64,000 nt of DNA, taken from positions 186,001 through 250,000 of the forward strand of contig NZ_QZVT01000003.1 of NCBI RefSeq assembly GCF_003602275.1, written 5' to 3'. The position numbers were made by a program, and so were the translations under genes. Origin of the DNA: Arthrobacter cheniae (GTDB lineage Bacteria > Actinomycetota > Actinomycetes > Actinomycetales > Micrococcaceae). Within the stretch, counting starts at the first letter, position 1. Each line of letters opens with the position of its first letter. Below, piece after piece: positions 8,174 through 20,400 of this stretch. The notes under the pieces are model-generated. The model was not told the origin of the DNA and did no database searches. It saw nothing but the letters and a program-made list of their open reading frames with translations.

Positions 8174-11100
8174 TCAGCAGGAGCCCTCGGGTCGTCCGTC
8201 GGGGAACTCCAGGGCCGTGATCTTGAACCAGCCGCCGTTGTTCCTGCCGACCCATTCGGTGTTGGACCCCGTCCGGGTCACACCACCGCCGGCCTGCTGC
8301 TCGTAGACCGGGTAGGAACCGCCCTGCCGGATGCACCTGGCTTCGAACTGGAAGCCGTTCCTCTGCCAGGTCCCACCGGCAGCCCGGCAGCTCGCCTCCG
8401 AATCAGCGGTGGGCCCGGAGGGCGATGGATATTCGCACCCGCCGGAGATATAGGTATCGTTCAGCACCGTCCTGCGGGTGGGCGGCGGCGGCGTGGGCCC
8501 GGTCCTACCGGTGTGCGACGTCGTCGAGGTCTGCCCTTCGGAGTCCGTCACCGTCACGGTGATGGACACGTCCTGGTCGTAGCCCGAGCCTCCGGTGGCG
8601 GAACCGCCACCGGAGGGGACCTTGCCGGACTGTCCGGTACTCGTGGTCCACGCGACGGAGGAGATCGGGCGGCCGTTCGTGGGGGTGCCACCGATGGCGA
8701 AAGTGACCCGCTGCTCAGCAGGGCTGCTCGTGATGCCCGGGGTGTTGGGCCTACCGAACGGAACCGCCTCGTTGGATTGCGAGGCAGGCCCGGGGAAGCT
8801 GCTACCCGACGCCGCATTCACGGCACGGATGCCCACACGATAGGCGCTTCCGTTGGCGAGTCCACGGATCGTCCTGTCCGCGGGCAACGCCGAGAAGGCG
8901 CCGCCGTTGAGCTGATACTCATAGCGTGTCTGGTCCGCCGTCGCCCCGTTGGCCGGGGCGGCACCGTTGGTGACGGTCAGCTGCCGGTCACCCGGCGTTG
9001 CGCTGACGCCGGGCACCGCTCCGGGCGCTCCGACGGCCTGCCGCGGTTCGGACGGAGCACTGGCCGGACCGGCCCCTGCCTTGTTGCGGGCCGAGACCGT
9101 GAAGGTGTACGGGCTCGCGGAGTTCTCCACGGAGACCGAGGCGGAGAACTCCGAGCCGGAGAACTCCTGCGTGCTGGTCACCTGCCCGCCGCGGAGGGTG
9201 GTCAGGGTGTAGGCATCGATCTCGGCACCGTTCTTGCCCGCGGCAGTGGGCTGCGGCCAGGAGACGGACAGGATGGAGTTCGATGCCCCGCCCTGGCTCG
9301 AGACCTGTGCAGCCGGCTGCGGGACGGCGCCGGGCGGCCCTGCCGGGATCTCGGCAGCCGAGTACGCCCCCCAGTCCGAGGGGTCTGGAGCCTGGTTGAA
9401 CGCCCGCACGCGCACCTGGTAGGGGATGCCGTTCTCGAGGCCCGTCCACTCGGTCGTCGTCCCCGTGAGACCCGTCTTCTGGAAGCTGCCGGCGGGCGGA
9501 GCCGGTGAGATCTCGAGGTCGTAGCGTTCCACGGGTGAACCTTCCGTGGTCGGCACGACCCAGCGCACCTGGAGCGACCTGTCGCCGAATACGAGGGTCG
9601 GTGCCTGGGGGGCATCCGGCTTCTCGTCAGGACGGGCGGGCGCCGACGCTACGGACGGCGAGGACTCGCCCACCTCGTTCTCGGCGGTCACGGTGAAGGA
9701 GTATTCGACGTTGTTGGTCAGGCCGTTGAGCGTGCAGGTGGTGGTCGGGCACTGCTGCGCGAATCCCCCGGTTCCGGTCACCGTGTAGCCGGTGATGGCG
9801 GCGCCGTTGTTCGCAGGCGGGTCCCAGGACAGCACGACGGTGCGGCTGCGTACCTCGTCGACGACCGGCAGCGACGGCGCGTCCGGTGCTCCGCGCACCG
9901 TCAACCGCACCCGGCCTTCGACCTCGCGCTCGGCGTCCTGCGTCCGGTCACCCACGCGGTAGCGGACCACGAGTGTGCCCACGAAGTCCTCGGCGGGTGT
10001 CACGACGACGGCATCACCCTCGACGGTGGCACTGCCGGACCCCGTCTCGGTGTCCGCGCGGATCAGCCGCAGCGGGGAGTCGGGGAAGGGATTCGAGTCG
10101 TTCGCGAGGACGGGGATGCTCTCGGTGCGGCCCTGCTCGGCGTCGGCGATGACGTCGTCGTTCGCGACTGCGAGGGGGCGATCCGACGCTGTGACCGTGA
10201 CCTCCACCGTGGCCTGCACCGGATCGGAGCGTCCATCCGAGACGGCGAACGACACGGGGTAGGGACCGCCGCGGGCGGCGGAACCGACCGAGACCGTGAG
10301 CGTGGACCCGTCGAGTGCCGGTGAGAGGCCCGAGGGGGCGTCCCCCACCAGTGCGTAGTTCAGCGAATCGAGGTCCTGCTCATCCTTCTCCGTCACGAGC
10401 CTGGCCAGATCGAGCTCGGCGGATTCTTCCTGGGCTACCCGCAGCTGGGTGGACCGGACCTCCGGGACGTGGTTCCGGTCCGGATCGGGAAGCACACGGA
10501 TGCTGAGCGTCAGTACCGATGACAGACCGTCGGAATCTTCGAGGGATGAACCGTCGGTGACCTCGAAGCTCACGGACGCGGCACCGGAGTAGTCCTCCGC
10601 CGAGGTGAATGCCAGGGTCGTCGCGTCCCGCACCAGCGGCGCGTTGTCGGAGGCGACGGCGGTGACCTTCGCGTCATCGGTGATCGAGGGCGACCTGCCC
10701 TCCCGCACCACCACCAGTTCGTCGAGATCCAGGACGAGTTCCTGGCCGCTGACCACCTCGAGCTGCTCGGTGTTCGCGAGGGCGGGAGGCTGGTTGGCCA
10801 GCCCGGGCACGTGGATGAAGGCCGTGGCCGTCAGGCCGTCCTCGTCCGTCACCGTGTACGGGAAGATCTGCGGTTCGGGGAGCAGCGCCACGGTGACCAT
10901 CCGGACGACGGTGCCGTCCTCCTGCGCCACGTCGGCCGTGCTGGCCGTCTCCGTCCCGAGCGGGAAGGTGATGGCCAGTTCGCTCGGTGAGCCGTCCTCG
11001 TCGATGTCGTTGCGCAGCACGGGAATGTCCACCGCGTCGCGCCCGAGAGTGTCGGCGAATGCCACGCGGTCGTCGAACGCCACGGGTGCAAGACTCGGGG

Positions 11101-14100
11101 CGTCCGGCCGGGTCTGCACGCGGACCGTGCCGATGGCCGCTCCCGCGCGCGGATCCTCCACGCGGTACCTCACGGCGGTGTTTCCGGGCGTACCGGGCGA
11201 GGTGAAGGTGATCTTCCGGTCGACGACGGCGGCACCGAGCCCTGGGTCCGCTTCCACTCCGTCCGCCGGCAGGGAAAGCGCGTCGCCATCGGGATCGGAG
11301 TCGTTGGCCAGGACGTCGACGGTGATCAGCCGACCCGGCCGGACATCGACGGCGTCGTCGAGCGGGACGGGGTTCTGGTTGACCGTCGTCGGGAGCGCGA
11401 CGCCGACCAGCACGGTGCCGACGGATCGGGCGCCCAGTCGGTCCTGCACGACGTAGCTGAAGGAGTCCTGGCCCGACGTGCCGGCTGCGGCCGTGTATTC
11501 GACGAAGGTCGAGCCGACCTTCACGGTGCCCTTACTGGGCGCCGTGTCGATGCCGATCAGTGCCACCGAATCGCCATCGGGGTCGATGCCGATGAGTGGG
11601 ATCGGTATGCGTGCGGTGGTGCCCGCGATCGCGCGCGCCCTGATCGTCCGGGGCAGTGGGCGGGCGTTGTCCTCACTCAGGGCCTTGACCCTCAGGGTCA
11701 CCTGCGCCGAGTCCTCCTGCCCGTCCGGACCGCGTACGGCATAGACAGCATGGTAGGTCCCCGCCGTGTCACCCGCCTGGAAGCGGAGGGTGTTCCCGGA
11801 TACCGCGAGGAGACCCTGACCGGCGCCGACGGTCTCGGTGAGCACCGGATTGAGCATCAGGTCCTCACCGTCCGGGTGGGTGTCGTTGGCGAGGACATCG
11901 ATCGTCGTCACGTCCCCCGCACGAACGGTCACCTCGTCCTCCACGGCGCGTGGAGGCTGGAGCTTCTCCGGAGCCGGAACGGGTACGACGGACACTTCGC
12001 CCCTCGCGGAGGCAGCACCGTTGGACACCGAGTACGTGAAGGTCAGCCGCTCGCGCAGGCCCTGTGTGTCGCTGATGCGCAGGATGTTGTGATCGAGGAT
12101 CGCCACGGTGACGGGCGCACCGGCGGGCAGGTCCACCGACTGCACCACGAGGACTCCCCCGCCCGGATCGGCGTCGTTCGCCAGGACGTCGACGAGGGCC
12201 TGGCCACCCGCCGGCAGCAGCGAGGTGTCCTTGACCGCAACGGGCATCCCGGCATCCCCTGCGTCCAGGACGACGTCGACCCGGATCAGCCCGGGGGCAC
12301 TGGCCGGTCCGTTGGCGACGACGTAGTCGAGGTACACCGCTCCTGGGACCTCCGACGAGAACGTGAAGGTGCCGACCTCGTAGTTGGGAGTGATGGTGGC
12401 ACCCTCACCACCGCTCACGCGGGTCAAACGCAGGCCGCGGCCGGAAGGGTCGAGGTCGTTGTCGAGCGGCGCCACGAGGAGCTCCTCGCCCACGGCGACC
12501 GTCACATGGTCCGGGGTCGCTACCGGCGGCACGTTCCCCGCAGGCTGCACGTCGATGATGACGACGCCGTCGCTGGTGGAGCGCCCGTCCGAGACCGCGA
12601 CGTCGACCTTCTTCTCGCCGAGGTCGGTGCCGTTGTCGCGGAACGTGAGAAGACCGTCCTCGCGGAACTGCAGCCCGTCCGTCCCTCCGGCGGTCGATGC
12701 CCCGGCGAGGTAGAGATCGTCGCCATCGGCATCGGTCCAGTCGGAGAGGATGCTCTGCTCGATGCTTTGGCCCTGCTCGACCGTCAGCCGTGTCTTCCGT
12801 TTCTGGTTCGGGGCCTCGTTGCCGTCCAGGCTCTTGATGTTGAGGGTGACCTGCGCCGTATCGGTGCCGCCACGGCCGTCGTCCACCTCGTAATCGAACA
12901 CCTGCCGCCCCGGCAGGGCGTCCTGGCTGACGACCACCTGCAGGCCGGTTGCATCGTAGACCTGCTGCAGTGTGCCTGCATCGCCCAAGTCGCCGCGTGC
13001 CACCACCGTGAGGAGGTCGCCGTCGGGGTCGGCGTCGTTGTCGAGCAGCGGCAGGATCGTCGTCGAGCCCACGCGCGCACCCAGTTCGTCGTCCTCCGCC
13101 ACCGGAGGCTTGTTCTCCTGGGTTCGGTCGGGAAGCGTCGTGACGGGATCCTCGTCCGCAGACTCGTCCTCCTCCTGGTCGGACTCGTCCGGCGGCGGGA
13201 TGATGTCGTCCCAGTTCTGCACGAGCTGCATGTTGTCCTGGACCAGCCACGTGTCACCCGCGAGGACATCATTGAGCACGACCACGTCCCGGTTGGTACG
13301 GAAAACGAGCTGCGAGGTGGCACCGACGGACGGTATGTCCACGGACGTATCAGCGGCGTCGTCCACGCAGTTCCTGGCATACCGACCCGAACCGTTCCAT
13401 GCGGCGTGGATGCATCCATCGAGCTGGACCGGGGCGACGGGCGAGCCGGCCGCGACGTCCGTCGTCTCCGGGTCGGATCCATCGAGCGGCACGGCGACGA
13501 GGCTGCGTGCCGTCGCCAGTGCGACGATGTCGCTGTCCGGCCCGCTCTGCTGGAGCTGCGCGTCCTCGGACCCGGCGATCGGTACCGTTCTTCCACCGGG
13601 CAGGAACAGCTCGCCTGCTACCGGGGCGAAGGCGACGGGCTGATCACCGACGAGCGCCACCTGGAGCTCCTCGGCGCCGAGCAGCTCCTCGACCTTCCGC
13701 GTCTCCGATTCGGCGAAGATGCCGTCGCCGGAGGGAACGTAGGTGGTGACGGTACCCGCGGTGGGATCGGCCACGACGATCGTGTCGTCCGGACCGATCG
13801 CCGCCGCGAGTCCCGGTTTCCCTTCGACAAGTGGTTCCGCGTCCGTCTCGGCGAAGAGCGCGGGAGCGACGGCCGGAGCCGTGCGCACGGTTCCGTCGGT
13901 GCTGTTGACAAGCATCAGGTGAGCGGAGCCGAAGGAGAGCTCCCCCGAGGACGGGAGCGCGACCTCCTCGCCAAGCGTCACCGTGATGGTGCTGACCGGA
14001 GCCACACCCGCCTGGTCGAGATTGCTCGTGAACACCGAGCTCTCGTGCTGCAGCACCTCGAAGGAATTGCTCGGCGCGAGCAGGCCCCCGTCGAGCGTAC

Positions 14101-14296
14101 GGGACGGGTAGTTGAGGTGCCCGATCTTGCCCTGCGCGAGGTTCGTGACCCAGACGCCGCCGTCGTTCAGGTCGACGTCGGCAGTGCGGACGCCCGGATG
14201 AACAACGGCGCCGGTGATGGCGAGCGCCCCCAATACCGCTAGGGACACGGCGCTGACGGACTTGCGTCCGCGCGCGTCGAAACTGGCTGACTTCAC
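8174..14296 (-). CDS. Giant secreted Ig-like/fibronectin III protein (copy A)
   Basis: Protein of 2040 residues with a GTG start preceded by a GGGGGA ribosome site. An N-terminal hydrophobic segment (about 15-33) precedes the shared motif TADVDLNDGGVWVTN. Residues ~40-360 look like a propeller- or sheet-type domain, then an acidic linker, then about ten cadherin/Ig-like repeats marked by NDxDPDGD-type motifs (ANDSDPDGD, DNDADPDGD). From about 1440 there are fibronectin III modules (VLSWDPPANNGAAITGYTV, EGSPVERYDLEI). A Cys-containing domain ends the protein, whose last residue is Cys (EGSC). No LPxTG sorting signal is seen. The sequence at the expected signal-peptidase site (VRTA) is poor, so it may stay membrane-anchored. 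Likely a cell-wall-spanning surface protein. It is a paralogue of the next upstream gene. Confidence 0.92.
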   Translation of the reverse strand: MKSASFDARGRKSVSAVSLAVLGALAITGAVVHPGVRTADVDLNDGGVWVTNLAQGKIGHLNYPSRTLDGGLLAPSNSFEVLQHESSVFTSNLDQAGVAPVSTITVTLGEEVALPSSGELSFGSAHLMLVNSTDGTVRTAPAVAPALFAETDAEPLVEGKPGLAAAIGPDDTIVVADPTAGTVTTYVPSGDGIFAESETRKVEELLGAEELQVALVGDQPVAFAPVAGELFLPGGRTVPIAGSEDAQLQQSGPDSDIVALATARSLVAVPLDGSDPETTDVAAGSPVAPVQLDGCIHAAWNGSGRYARNCVDDAADTSVDIPSVGATSQLVFRTNRDVVVLNDVLAGDTWLVQDNMQLVQNWDDIIPPPDESDQEEDESADEDPVTTLPDRTQENKPPVAEDDELGARVGSTTILPLLDNDADPDGDLLTVVARGDLGDAGTLQQVYDATGLQVVVSQDALPGRQVFDYEVDDGRGGTDTAQVTLNIKSLDGNEAPNQKRKTRLTVEQGQSIEQSILSDWTDADGDDLYLAGASTAGGTDGLQFREDGLLTFRDNGTDLGEKKVDVAVSDGRSTSDGVVIIDVQPAGNVPPVATPDHVTVAVGEELLVAPLDNDLDPSGRGLRLTRVSGGEGATITPNYEVGTFTFSSEVPGAVYLDYVVANGPASAPGLIRVDVVLDAGDAGMPVAVKDTSLLPAGGQALVDVLANDADPGGGVLVVQSVDLPAGAPVTVAILDHNILRISDTQGLRERLTFTYSVSNGAASARGEVSVVPVPAPEKLQPPRAVEDEVTVRAGDVTTIDVLANDTHPDGEDLMLNPVLTETVGAGQGLLAVSGNTLRFQAGDTAGTYHAVYAVRGPDGQEDSAQVTLRVKALSEDNARPLPRTIRARAIAGTTARIPIPLIGIDPDGDSVALIGIDTAPSKGTVKVGSTFVEYTAAAGTSGQDSFSYVVQDRLGARSVGTVLVGVALPTTVNQNPVPLDDAVDVRPGRLITVDVLANDSDPDGDALSLPADGVEADPGLGAAVVDRKITFTSPGTPGNTAVRYRVEDPRAGAAIGTVRVQTRPDAPSLAPVAFDDRVAFADTLGRDAVDIPVLRNDIDEDGSPSELAITFPLGTETASTADVAQEDGTVVRMVTVALLPEPQIFPYTVTDEDGLTATAFIHVPGLANQPPALANTEQLEVVSGQELVLDLDELVVVREGRSPSITDDAKVTAVASDNAPLVRDATTLAFTSAEDYSGAASVSFEVTDGSSLEDSDGLSSVLTLSIRVLPDPDRNHVPEVRSTQLRVAQEESAELDLARLVTEKDEQDLDSLNYALVGDAPSGLSPALDGSTLTVSVGSAARGGPYPVSFAVSDGRSDPVQATVEVTVTASDRPLAVANDDVIADAEQGRTESIPVLANDSNPFPDSPLRLIRADTETGSGSATVEGDAVVVTPAEDFVGTLVVRYRVGDRTQDAEREVEGRVRLTVRGAPDAPSLPVVDEVRSRTVVLSWDPPANNGAAITGYTVTGTGGFAQQCPTTTCTLNGLTNNVEYSFTVTAENEVGESSPSVASAPARPDEKPDAPQAPTLVFGDRSLQVRWVVPTTEGSPVERYDLEISPAPPAGSFQKTGLTGTTTEWTGLENGIPYQVRVRAFNQAPDPSDWGAYSAAEIPAGPPGAVPQPAAQVSSQGGASNSILSVSWPQPTAAGKNGAEIDAYTLTTLRGGQVTSTQEFSGSEFSASVSVENSASPYTFTVSARNKAGAGPASAPSEPRQAVGAPGAVPGVSATPGDRQLTVTNGAAPANGATADQTRYEYQLNGGAFSALPADRTIRGLANGSAYRVGIRAVNAASGSSFPGPASQSNEAVPFGRPNTPGITSSPAEQRVTFAIGGTPTNGRPISSVAWTTSTGQSGKVPSGGGSATGGSGYDQDVSITVTVTDSEGQTSTTSHTGRTGPTPPPPTRRTVLNDTYISGGCEYPSPSGPTADSEASCRAAGGTWQRNGFQFEARCIRQGGSYPVYEQQAGGGVTRTGSNTEWVGRNNGGWFKITALEFPDGRPEGSC

Positions 14297-14320
14297 GCTG
14301 AATTCCCCCGGAGACCTGAA

Positions 14321-14339
14321 GCACGCATCAGAGGCGTGC
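14321..14339 (-). other. Hairpin in 5' leader of giant copy A
   Basis: Perfect 6-bp arms GCACGC and GCGTGC separated by 7 bases, lying 25 bases before the GTG start on the minus strand. It could be part of a leader structure or a simple chance repeat in GC-rich DNA. Confidence 0.3.
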
Positions 14340-14380
14340 CTGCATCAGTGTAACGGCGCACCTGGCGCCCCCCACGGGCA

Positions 14381-14397
14381 GGACTCGCCGTGAGTCC
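14381..14397 (-). terminator. Possible terminator hairpin after giant copy B
   Basis: Perfect 6-bp inverted repeat GGACTC / GAGTCC with a 5-base loop, starting 10 bases after the stop codon of the upstream giant gene on the minus strand. No T-tract follows. A second short hairpin (GGCGC / GCGCC) lies at 14355-14369. These could reduce read-through between the two paralogues. Confidence 0.35.
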
Positions 14398-14407
14398 CGC
14401 TGCCGCC

Positions 14408-17400
14408 TCAGCACGGGCCGGGGCTCGCCTTGCTCGGCTGCCCGAGGACGGTGTGCCCGGCATCGACGTAACGGCCGTTGTTGCGTGAACTGACGATCCT
14501 GTACCAGTTGCCGGTGGTCCCGTAGCCGTCCCGGTGGGTGATGTAGCACCCGACCGTGAAGTTCTGTCCGGCATAGAACCACGGCTCACGATCGGCGCTG
14601 ATTCCGTCGCAGGTGAATTTCTTCGGGTCGTAGCTCGCTGCATTCGCCGTGTCCGTGCAGCTCCGCTCCATCTTCCCGTGGAGCGTCGTCGGCACCTGGT
14701 CGGGTCGCTTCTCCGCACCGGCCCGGGCGGTGGCAGCGGCTTCCGGACCCGCCGTACCGCGCGAGTTGACCGCACGGACACGGATGGTGTGGTCCTGCTC
14801 GTAGCCGCCGTTCACACTCCGTGCCCCGCTGTCCGGTACTGCTTCCCAACCACCACCATCGATACGGATCTCAATCCGGGCAACATCGTGGTTGGCCTTG
14901 TTCGGTGGACCCCAGCCGAGGTCGACGCTCGCATCGCCTTCCGGAGCGTCCCGCCCGGAGGCCGTCGCCGCGCCCGGCGACCCGAAGGGCTTCACGGCAG
15001 CCGACGGCGCACCCGGATCGCTGGTGTAACTCGCGCCGTCGCTGGTCACGAGGGCGCGGATGGTCGCAGCGACGTCCTGGCCGTTCGGGAAGCCGCCCAC
15101 GGTCTGGTTCTGGCTGACTGGCTGCCACCCACCGCCGTTGAAGCTGGCCTGGTAGGAGACCTCGTTCTCCCGGGCGCCGTTGCGTTGCGCCGGTGACAGG
15201 GGGCTGTAGGTGATCGTGACGGCGCGTCCCGCACCACCGGTATTGGCTTCGACCAGCTGCGGTGGGGCGGGCGGCGCCGGGCTTCCGACGGCACGCCTCG
15301 GTGCCGACTGTGCACCGTACCCGGACCAGCCCGCCCTGTTGAACGAGCGCACCGCATAGGAGTAATCCGCTTCCGCATTGTCCACGGTGATGGTCTGCGA
15401 GGAAGCGGGCAATTCGGGCAGCGTCCGCACGAGGGCTCCCCCGCGGTACTCCTGCACCTGGTACTTGGTGACGGGGGCGCCGTTGGGGTCGGCGTCGTTC
15501 CAGTCGACGGCCAGTTGGCTCTGCGCGCCTACGGACTGTGCGCGCGTCGTCGTCGGGGCCTGGGGCACGCCGGGAAGTCCCGCCGGGGTCTCGGCAGCCG
15601 AATAGTCGCTCCAGTCCGAGGGGTCCGGGGCAGCATTGCGCGCCTGGACGCGCACCTTGTACGCCGTGCCGTTCTCCAGTCCCTCCCAGGTCACAGGACC
15701 GCCTGCGGCCGATCGCTGGACGGCGCCGTTCGGCGGCGCGGGCGAGATCTGTAGCTCGTAGCCCTCGATCGGCGAGCCCTCGTTGCCGGGCGGTGTGAAG
15801 TTCACCGTCAGCGCCCTGTCGCCGAAGACGAGGGTGGGAGGCGCCGGCTGGTCGGGCTTGGTGTCGGGCCGTGCGGGGGCACTGGCCGGTGACGGATCGG
15901 AGGTGCCGTTGGCGTTGGTCGCCGTGACCTGGAAGACGTACTCCACGTTGTTGGTCAGTCCCGTGATGGTGCAGGTCGTCGTGGGGCAGTCCTGGCTGAC
16001 GCCGTTCGCACTCGTCACCGTGTAGTTGGTGATGGGCGAGCCGTTGCTCGCAGGCGGATCCCAGGACATCACGACGGTCCTGCTACGCGTCGACTCGACC
16101 GTCGGAGTGCCCGGCACCCCGGGTTTGCCTTCGACCGTCAGCTGGATCTGCCCCGTGACGAAACGGTTGCTCTCCTCGGTTCTGTCCCCGACGGTGTACT
16201 GCACGGTCATGCTCCCCACGAAGGACGCAGCGGGGGTCACCACCACCGTGTCCCCCTGCTGGGTTGCGCTGCCGTTGCCGTCGGCGATGACGTCCACGAT
16301 GGTCAGCGGGGCGTCGTCGAAGGGGTTCGCATCGTTCTCGAAGACGGGCACCGTCACGGGCTCGCCCTGGATCGCCTTCGCGACGACGTCGGTGTTCGCG
16401 ACGGCGAGCGGGCGGCTGGAGGCGAGGACCGTGAGCGACACGGTGTTGATGGCCGTCTCCTCCCCGTCCGTGACCGAGATGCCGAGCTGTCCCACCGTCC
16501 CGATACGTGCTGAATCTGCCGCACCGACCTCGAGCATCGAGCCGTCGAGCCGGGCCTCGAAACCCGGGGGGATCCCGCCCTCGAGGGCGAACGCAAGCGT
16601 GTCGGCGTCTTCGGGGTTTGCGTCGAAGGCCAGTTGCCGGAGGTCCAGTGCGACGGCGGGCTCCGCCATCGCGGGTTCGAGCGAGCCCGATGTCAGGGTC
16701 GGCGGGATGTTCCGGTCCACGGCCGGGAGGACATTGGTCAGGATGGTGAGCGTGCTCCTGAGCCCCTCCGGGTCATCCGGCCCCGAACCGTCCGTCACTT
16801 CGAAGGTGATGGAGCCGCGGCCGGCGTAGTCGATGTCCGCACCGTAGACGAGGGTGGCGGGATCCCTGATGACCTCGGCCTGGTTGTCGACACCGATGGC
16901 GACGACCTTCTCCGCCACGGTGACGCGGGGGGTGCGTCCCTCTCGTACCTCGACCAGTTCACCGAGATCGAGGACGAGGTCCTCGCCCGCGGTGACCTCG
17001 ATCGGCGCTTCGGAGACGAGGGTGGGGTACTGCTCGCCGAGGCTCGGCACCCAGATGACGGCGCGCGCCACTCCCCCGTCGATGTCCTCGACCTCGTAGG
17101 GGATGAGCTGGTCCTCCGGGGTCAGGTTCACCCGGACGACGTCGTCGCCGGTGACGGTCACGCCGGTGAACGCGGGGTCGACGGTGACCTCGAGGTCCTC
17201 ACGGACGCCGTCGGGATCCTCGTCGTTGTCCAGGACCGGGACGTCGACGGCGGTCTCGCCGCGCGTCTCGGAGGGTTCCACCCGATCGTCACGCGCGATC
17301 GGCAGGAGCAGTTCGGCGTTCTGGTCCACGGTCACGGTGATGTTGCCGTCCGCCGTGCCTCCCCGGCCGTCGGTCACCTGGTAGCGGACGTTGAAGGTTC

Positions 17401-20400
17401 CCTGCTGTTCGGGCGCCGTGAAGAGAATTCGGCCGTCCCTGATCTCCGGGGCCATCTCCGCGGGAGCCGCCGACAGGGCCTCGGGGACGAGCTGGACGGG
17501 GTCGCCGTCGGGATCGGAATCGTTGCGGAGGGCCTCCACGGCGATCGCTCTGCCCGGCCGGAGGATGACGCCGTCGTTCACGGCCACGGGCTGCTGGTTG
17601 GACTCGGCAGCGGGGGCGATACCCACCTGGACCGTACCGGTGTTCTCCAGGCCGAAACGGTCGCGCACCTTGTACGTGAAGGAGTCCGTGCCCGCACCCG
17701 TGGCTGATGCGGTGAAGTCGATGTAGTTCGTACCGGGCACGGCCGCACCCTGTCGCGGTGCGCTGTCGATCCCGACCAGGAAGACGGAGTCACCGTCCGC
17801 GTCGATGCCGTCGAGCGGGACCGGGATCCGGATGGTCGACCCGGCGATGGCGCGTCCCTCGAGGTTCTTCGGCACGGGCTGCGCGTTCTTGGCGTCGTCG
17901 CGCGCCTTGATGGTGATCCGCACCTCTGCGGAGTCCACCTGCCCGGTGCTGTCCTTGACGTTGTAGATCGCGTAGACCGTCTTGGCGGTCGGCCCGGCGA
18001 CGAAGCGCAGCACGTTCTCGGAGGCGAAGATGCGGCCGTCCGCGACGTCCACGGACTGTGCCAGCACCGGATCGAGAGTCAGGATGTCGCCGTTGGGGTG
18101 CGTGTCGTTGTCGAGCACCGGGATGTTGACGACGTCGCCCACGCGCACCGTCGCGGCGTCGGGCGTCGCCTGCGGCGGCAGGAGGGTCTCCGGACCCGCG
18201 ACGGAGAGCACACTGACCTCGCCGGTCGCCGAAGCGGTGCCGTTCGAGACGGTGTAGGTGAGGGTGGTCTGCTCGGTGAGGCTGCGGACGTCATGGATCC
18301 GCAGGATGTTGTGGTCGAGGAGCGCGACGTCGAGCGGTGAACCGTCCGGGGCGGTCACGGACTGCACCACCATCACGCCGCCGGTCGGATCGGTGTCATT
18401 GGCGAGCACGTCCACCAGGACGTCGCCGTTCCGGGGAAGGAGCGCCACGTCCCGCACCGCCACCGGTGCACCTTCGATGCCGCTGGTCCTGGCATCGACC
18501 CTGATGAGCCCACTCGCCGTCTGCGGGCCGTTCGTCACGAGGTACTCCACGTACACGGTGCCGGCCGCGGACGGCGTGAAGGCGATGGTCCCGGTGTCGT
18601 AGTCGGGCGTGATCGGCGCGTCCCCGCCGGTGGTATCGGCCTTCGCCAGGCTGAGCTGCCCGCCGGCAGGATCGAGATCGTTCTTCAGCGGGGAGAGCTG
18701 CACCTCCTGGCCCACGACCGCCGTGAAGTGGTCGAAGTTGGCGACCGGAGGCAGGACGCCGTTGGCGCGGACGTCGAACACGATCGTGCCCTCGACCTGC
18801 TCGACCCCGTCGGAGACGATGACCTCGACCTCCTTCAACCCCTGGCTCTTGCCGACGTCGCGGAAGGTGAGCAGCCCGTCGGAGCGGGTGCGGACCTGGT
18901 CGCCGTCGGGCGTGGGGGAAGCACTCACGAGGAACAGGTCGTCGCCGTCGGGATCCTGCCAGGTGTTGAGGATGTTCTGGCTGACGCTGCGGCCCTGCTC
19001 CACGAGGATCGTCGTGGGCCGCTTGGCACGCGGCGCCTCGTTGGTGTCGGCTCCGCGGACGTCGACGGTCACCGACGCACTGGCCGAGCCGCCGCGCCCG
19101 TCCTCGATCTCGTAGCGGAAGGTACTACGTCCCACCGGCGCGTCGGCGGGCACCACGATCTGCATGCCCGCACCGTCGTAGATGCTCTGGACCGTACCCG
19201 ACGGCGGCTGCCCGCCGGCCGGCGTGGCCGTCAGCAGGTCACCGTCCGGGTCGGTGTCGTTGTCGAGCACGTTCAGGATGGTCGTGCGCCCGGCCCTCGC
19301 ACCGAAACTGTCATCGGCGGCGACCGGAGGGCGGTTCTCGCCCGAGCGGTCGGGCAGGGTGTTGACCGGATTCTCGCTGGCCGACTCCTCGTCCTCCTCG
19401 TCGGACTCGTCCTTGGGCGGGATGATGTCCCCCCAGTTGTCGACGAGTTCGAGGTTCTGCTGCACCAGCCAGACGTCCCCTGCGGCGACGTCGTTGAGCA
19501 CCACCACGTCGCGGTTGACGCGGAAGACGAGGCTGGACTCGGCACCGAGGTTGGGGATGTCCGCCTGCTGGTCGTCGGCTTCGTCCAGGCAGTCCCGGAT
19601 GTAGGTCGCCGCATCGGCCCACGCCGTGTGCAGGCACGTGCCCTGGCGGACGGGCGCTGCGGGCCGGCCGTTGCCGATGGCCGTCACGACCGCGTCCCCG
19701 CCGTCGAGTGGCTGCTGGATGAGCGAGGTCTCGGTGGCGATGGCCACGTGGTCGGCGGCGGGCCCGCTCTGTTGGAGTTTCGCGCGTTCGGTGTCCTCGA
19801 AGGTCAGCGTCGTGCCGTCCGGAAGGATCACGAGGCCGGAAGCGGGATCGAACACGACCGCATCCTGTCCCACGACGGCGATCTGGAGGTCACCCGTGTC
19901 CGAGAGCTCCGGTGCCTCGCGGATCTCGGGCTCGTCATACGTCCCGTCCCGGCCGACGTCGTAGGTGGTGATGGTCCCGGCATCAGGATTCGCGACGACG
20001 ACACGCCCCGTGGGCGAGACCGCTGCGACCGATCCCGGCCCCGAGGACACCGGGTCCTCCTCCTGGTCGTTGAAGGCGCCGAGCTGGGCGGTCGTGGTGA
20101 TCCACACCGTTCCTGAGGTCTCGTCCGTGACGGTCACGGTGGTTCCGCCCATACCGAGGACGGCGGCCCCCGGCAGCTGTACCTCGGTGCCGCGCACCAC
20201 GTTGGCGATGTCCACGGGACTGACCTTCGACTGGTCCGAGTTGATGTTGAACACCGTCGAGGCGTCCTGCCGGAGGTCGAAGGCGTCGCTGTTGGCCGCG
20301 TAGCCGCCGTCGAGCAGGCGGGACTGGTAGTTGAGGTGCCCCACCATCCCGAGGTTCTCGTTGGTGACCCACACGCCGCCGTCGTTCAGGTCGACGTCGG

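Noticed and set aside
11750-14242. 830-codon plus-strand frame opposite the first giant gene
   Set aside because: Shadow of the giant gene; Arg/His/Val-rich composition and no recognisable domain. The minus-strand protein has clear Ig-like repeats.
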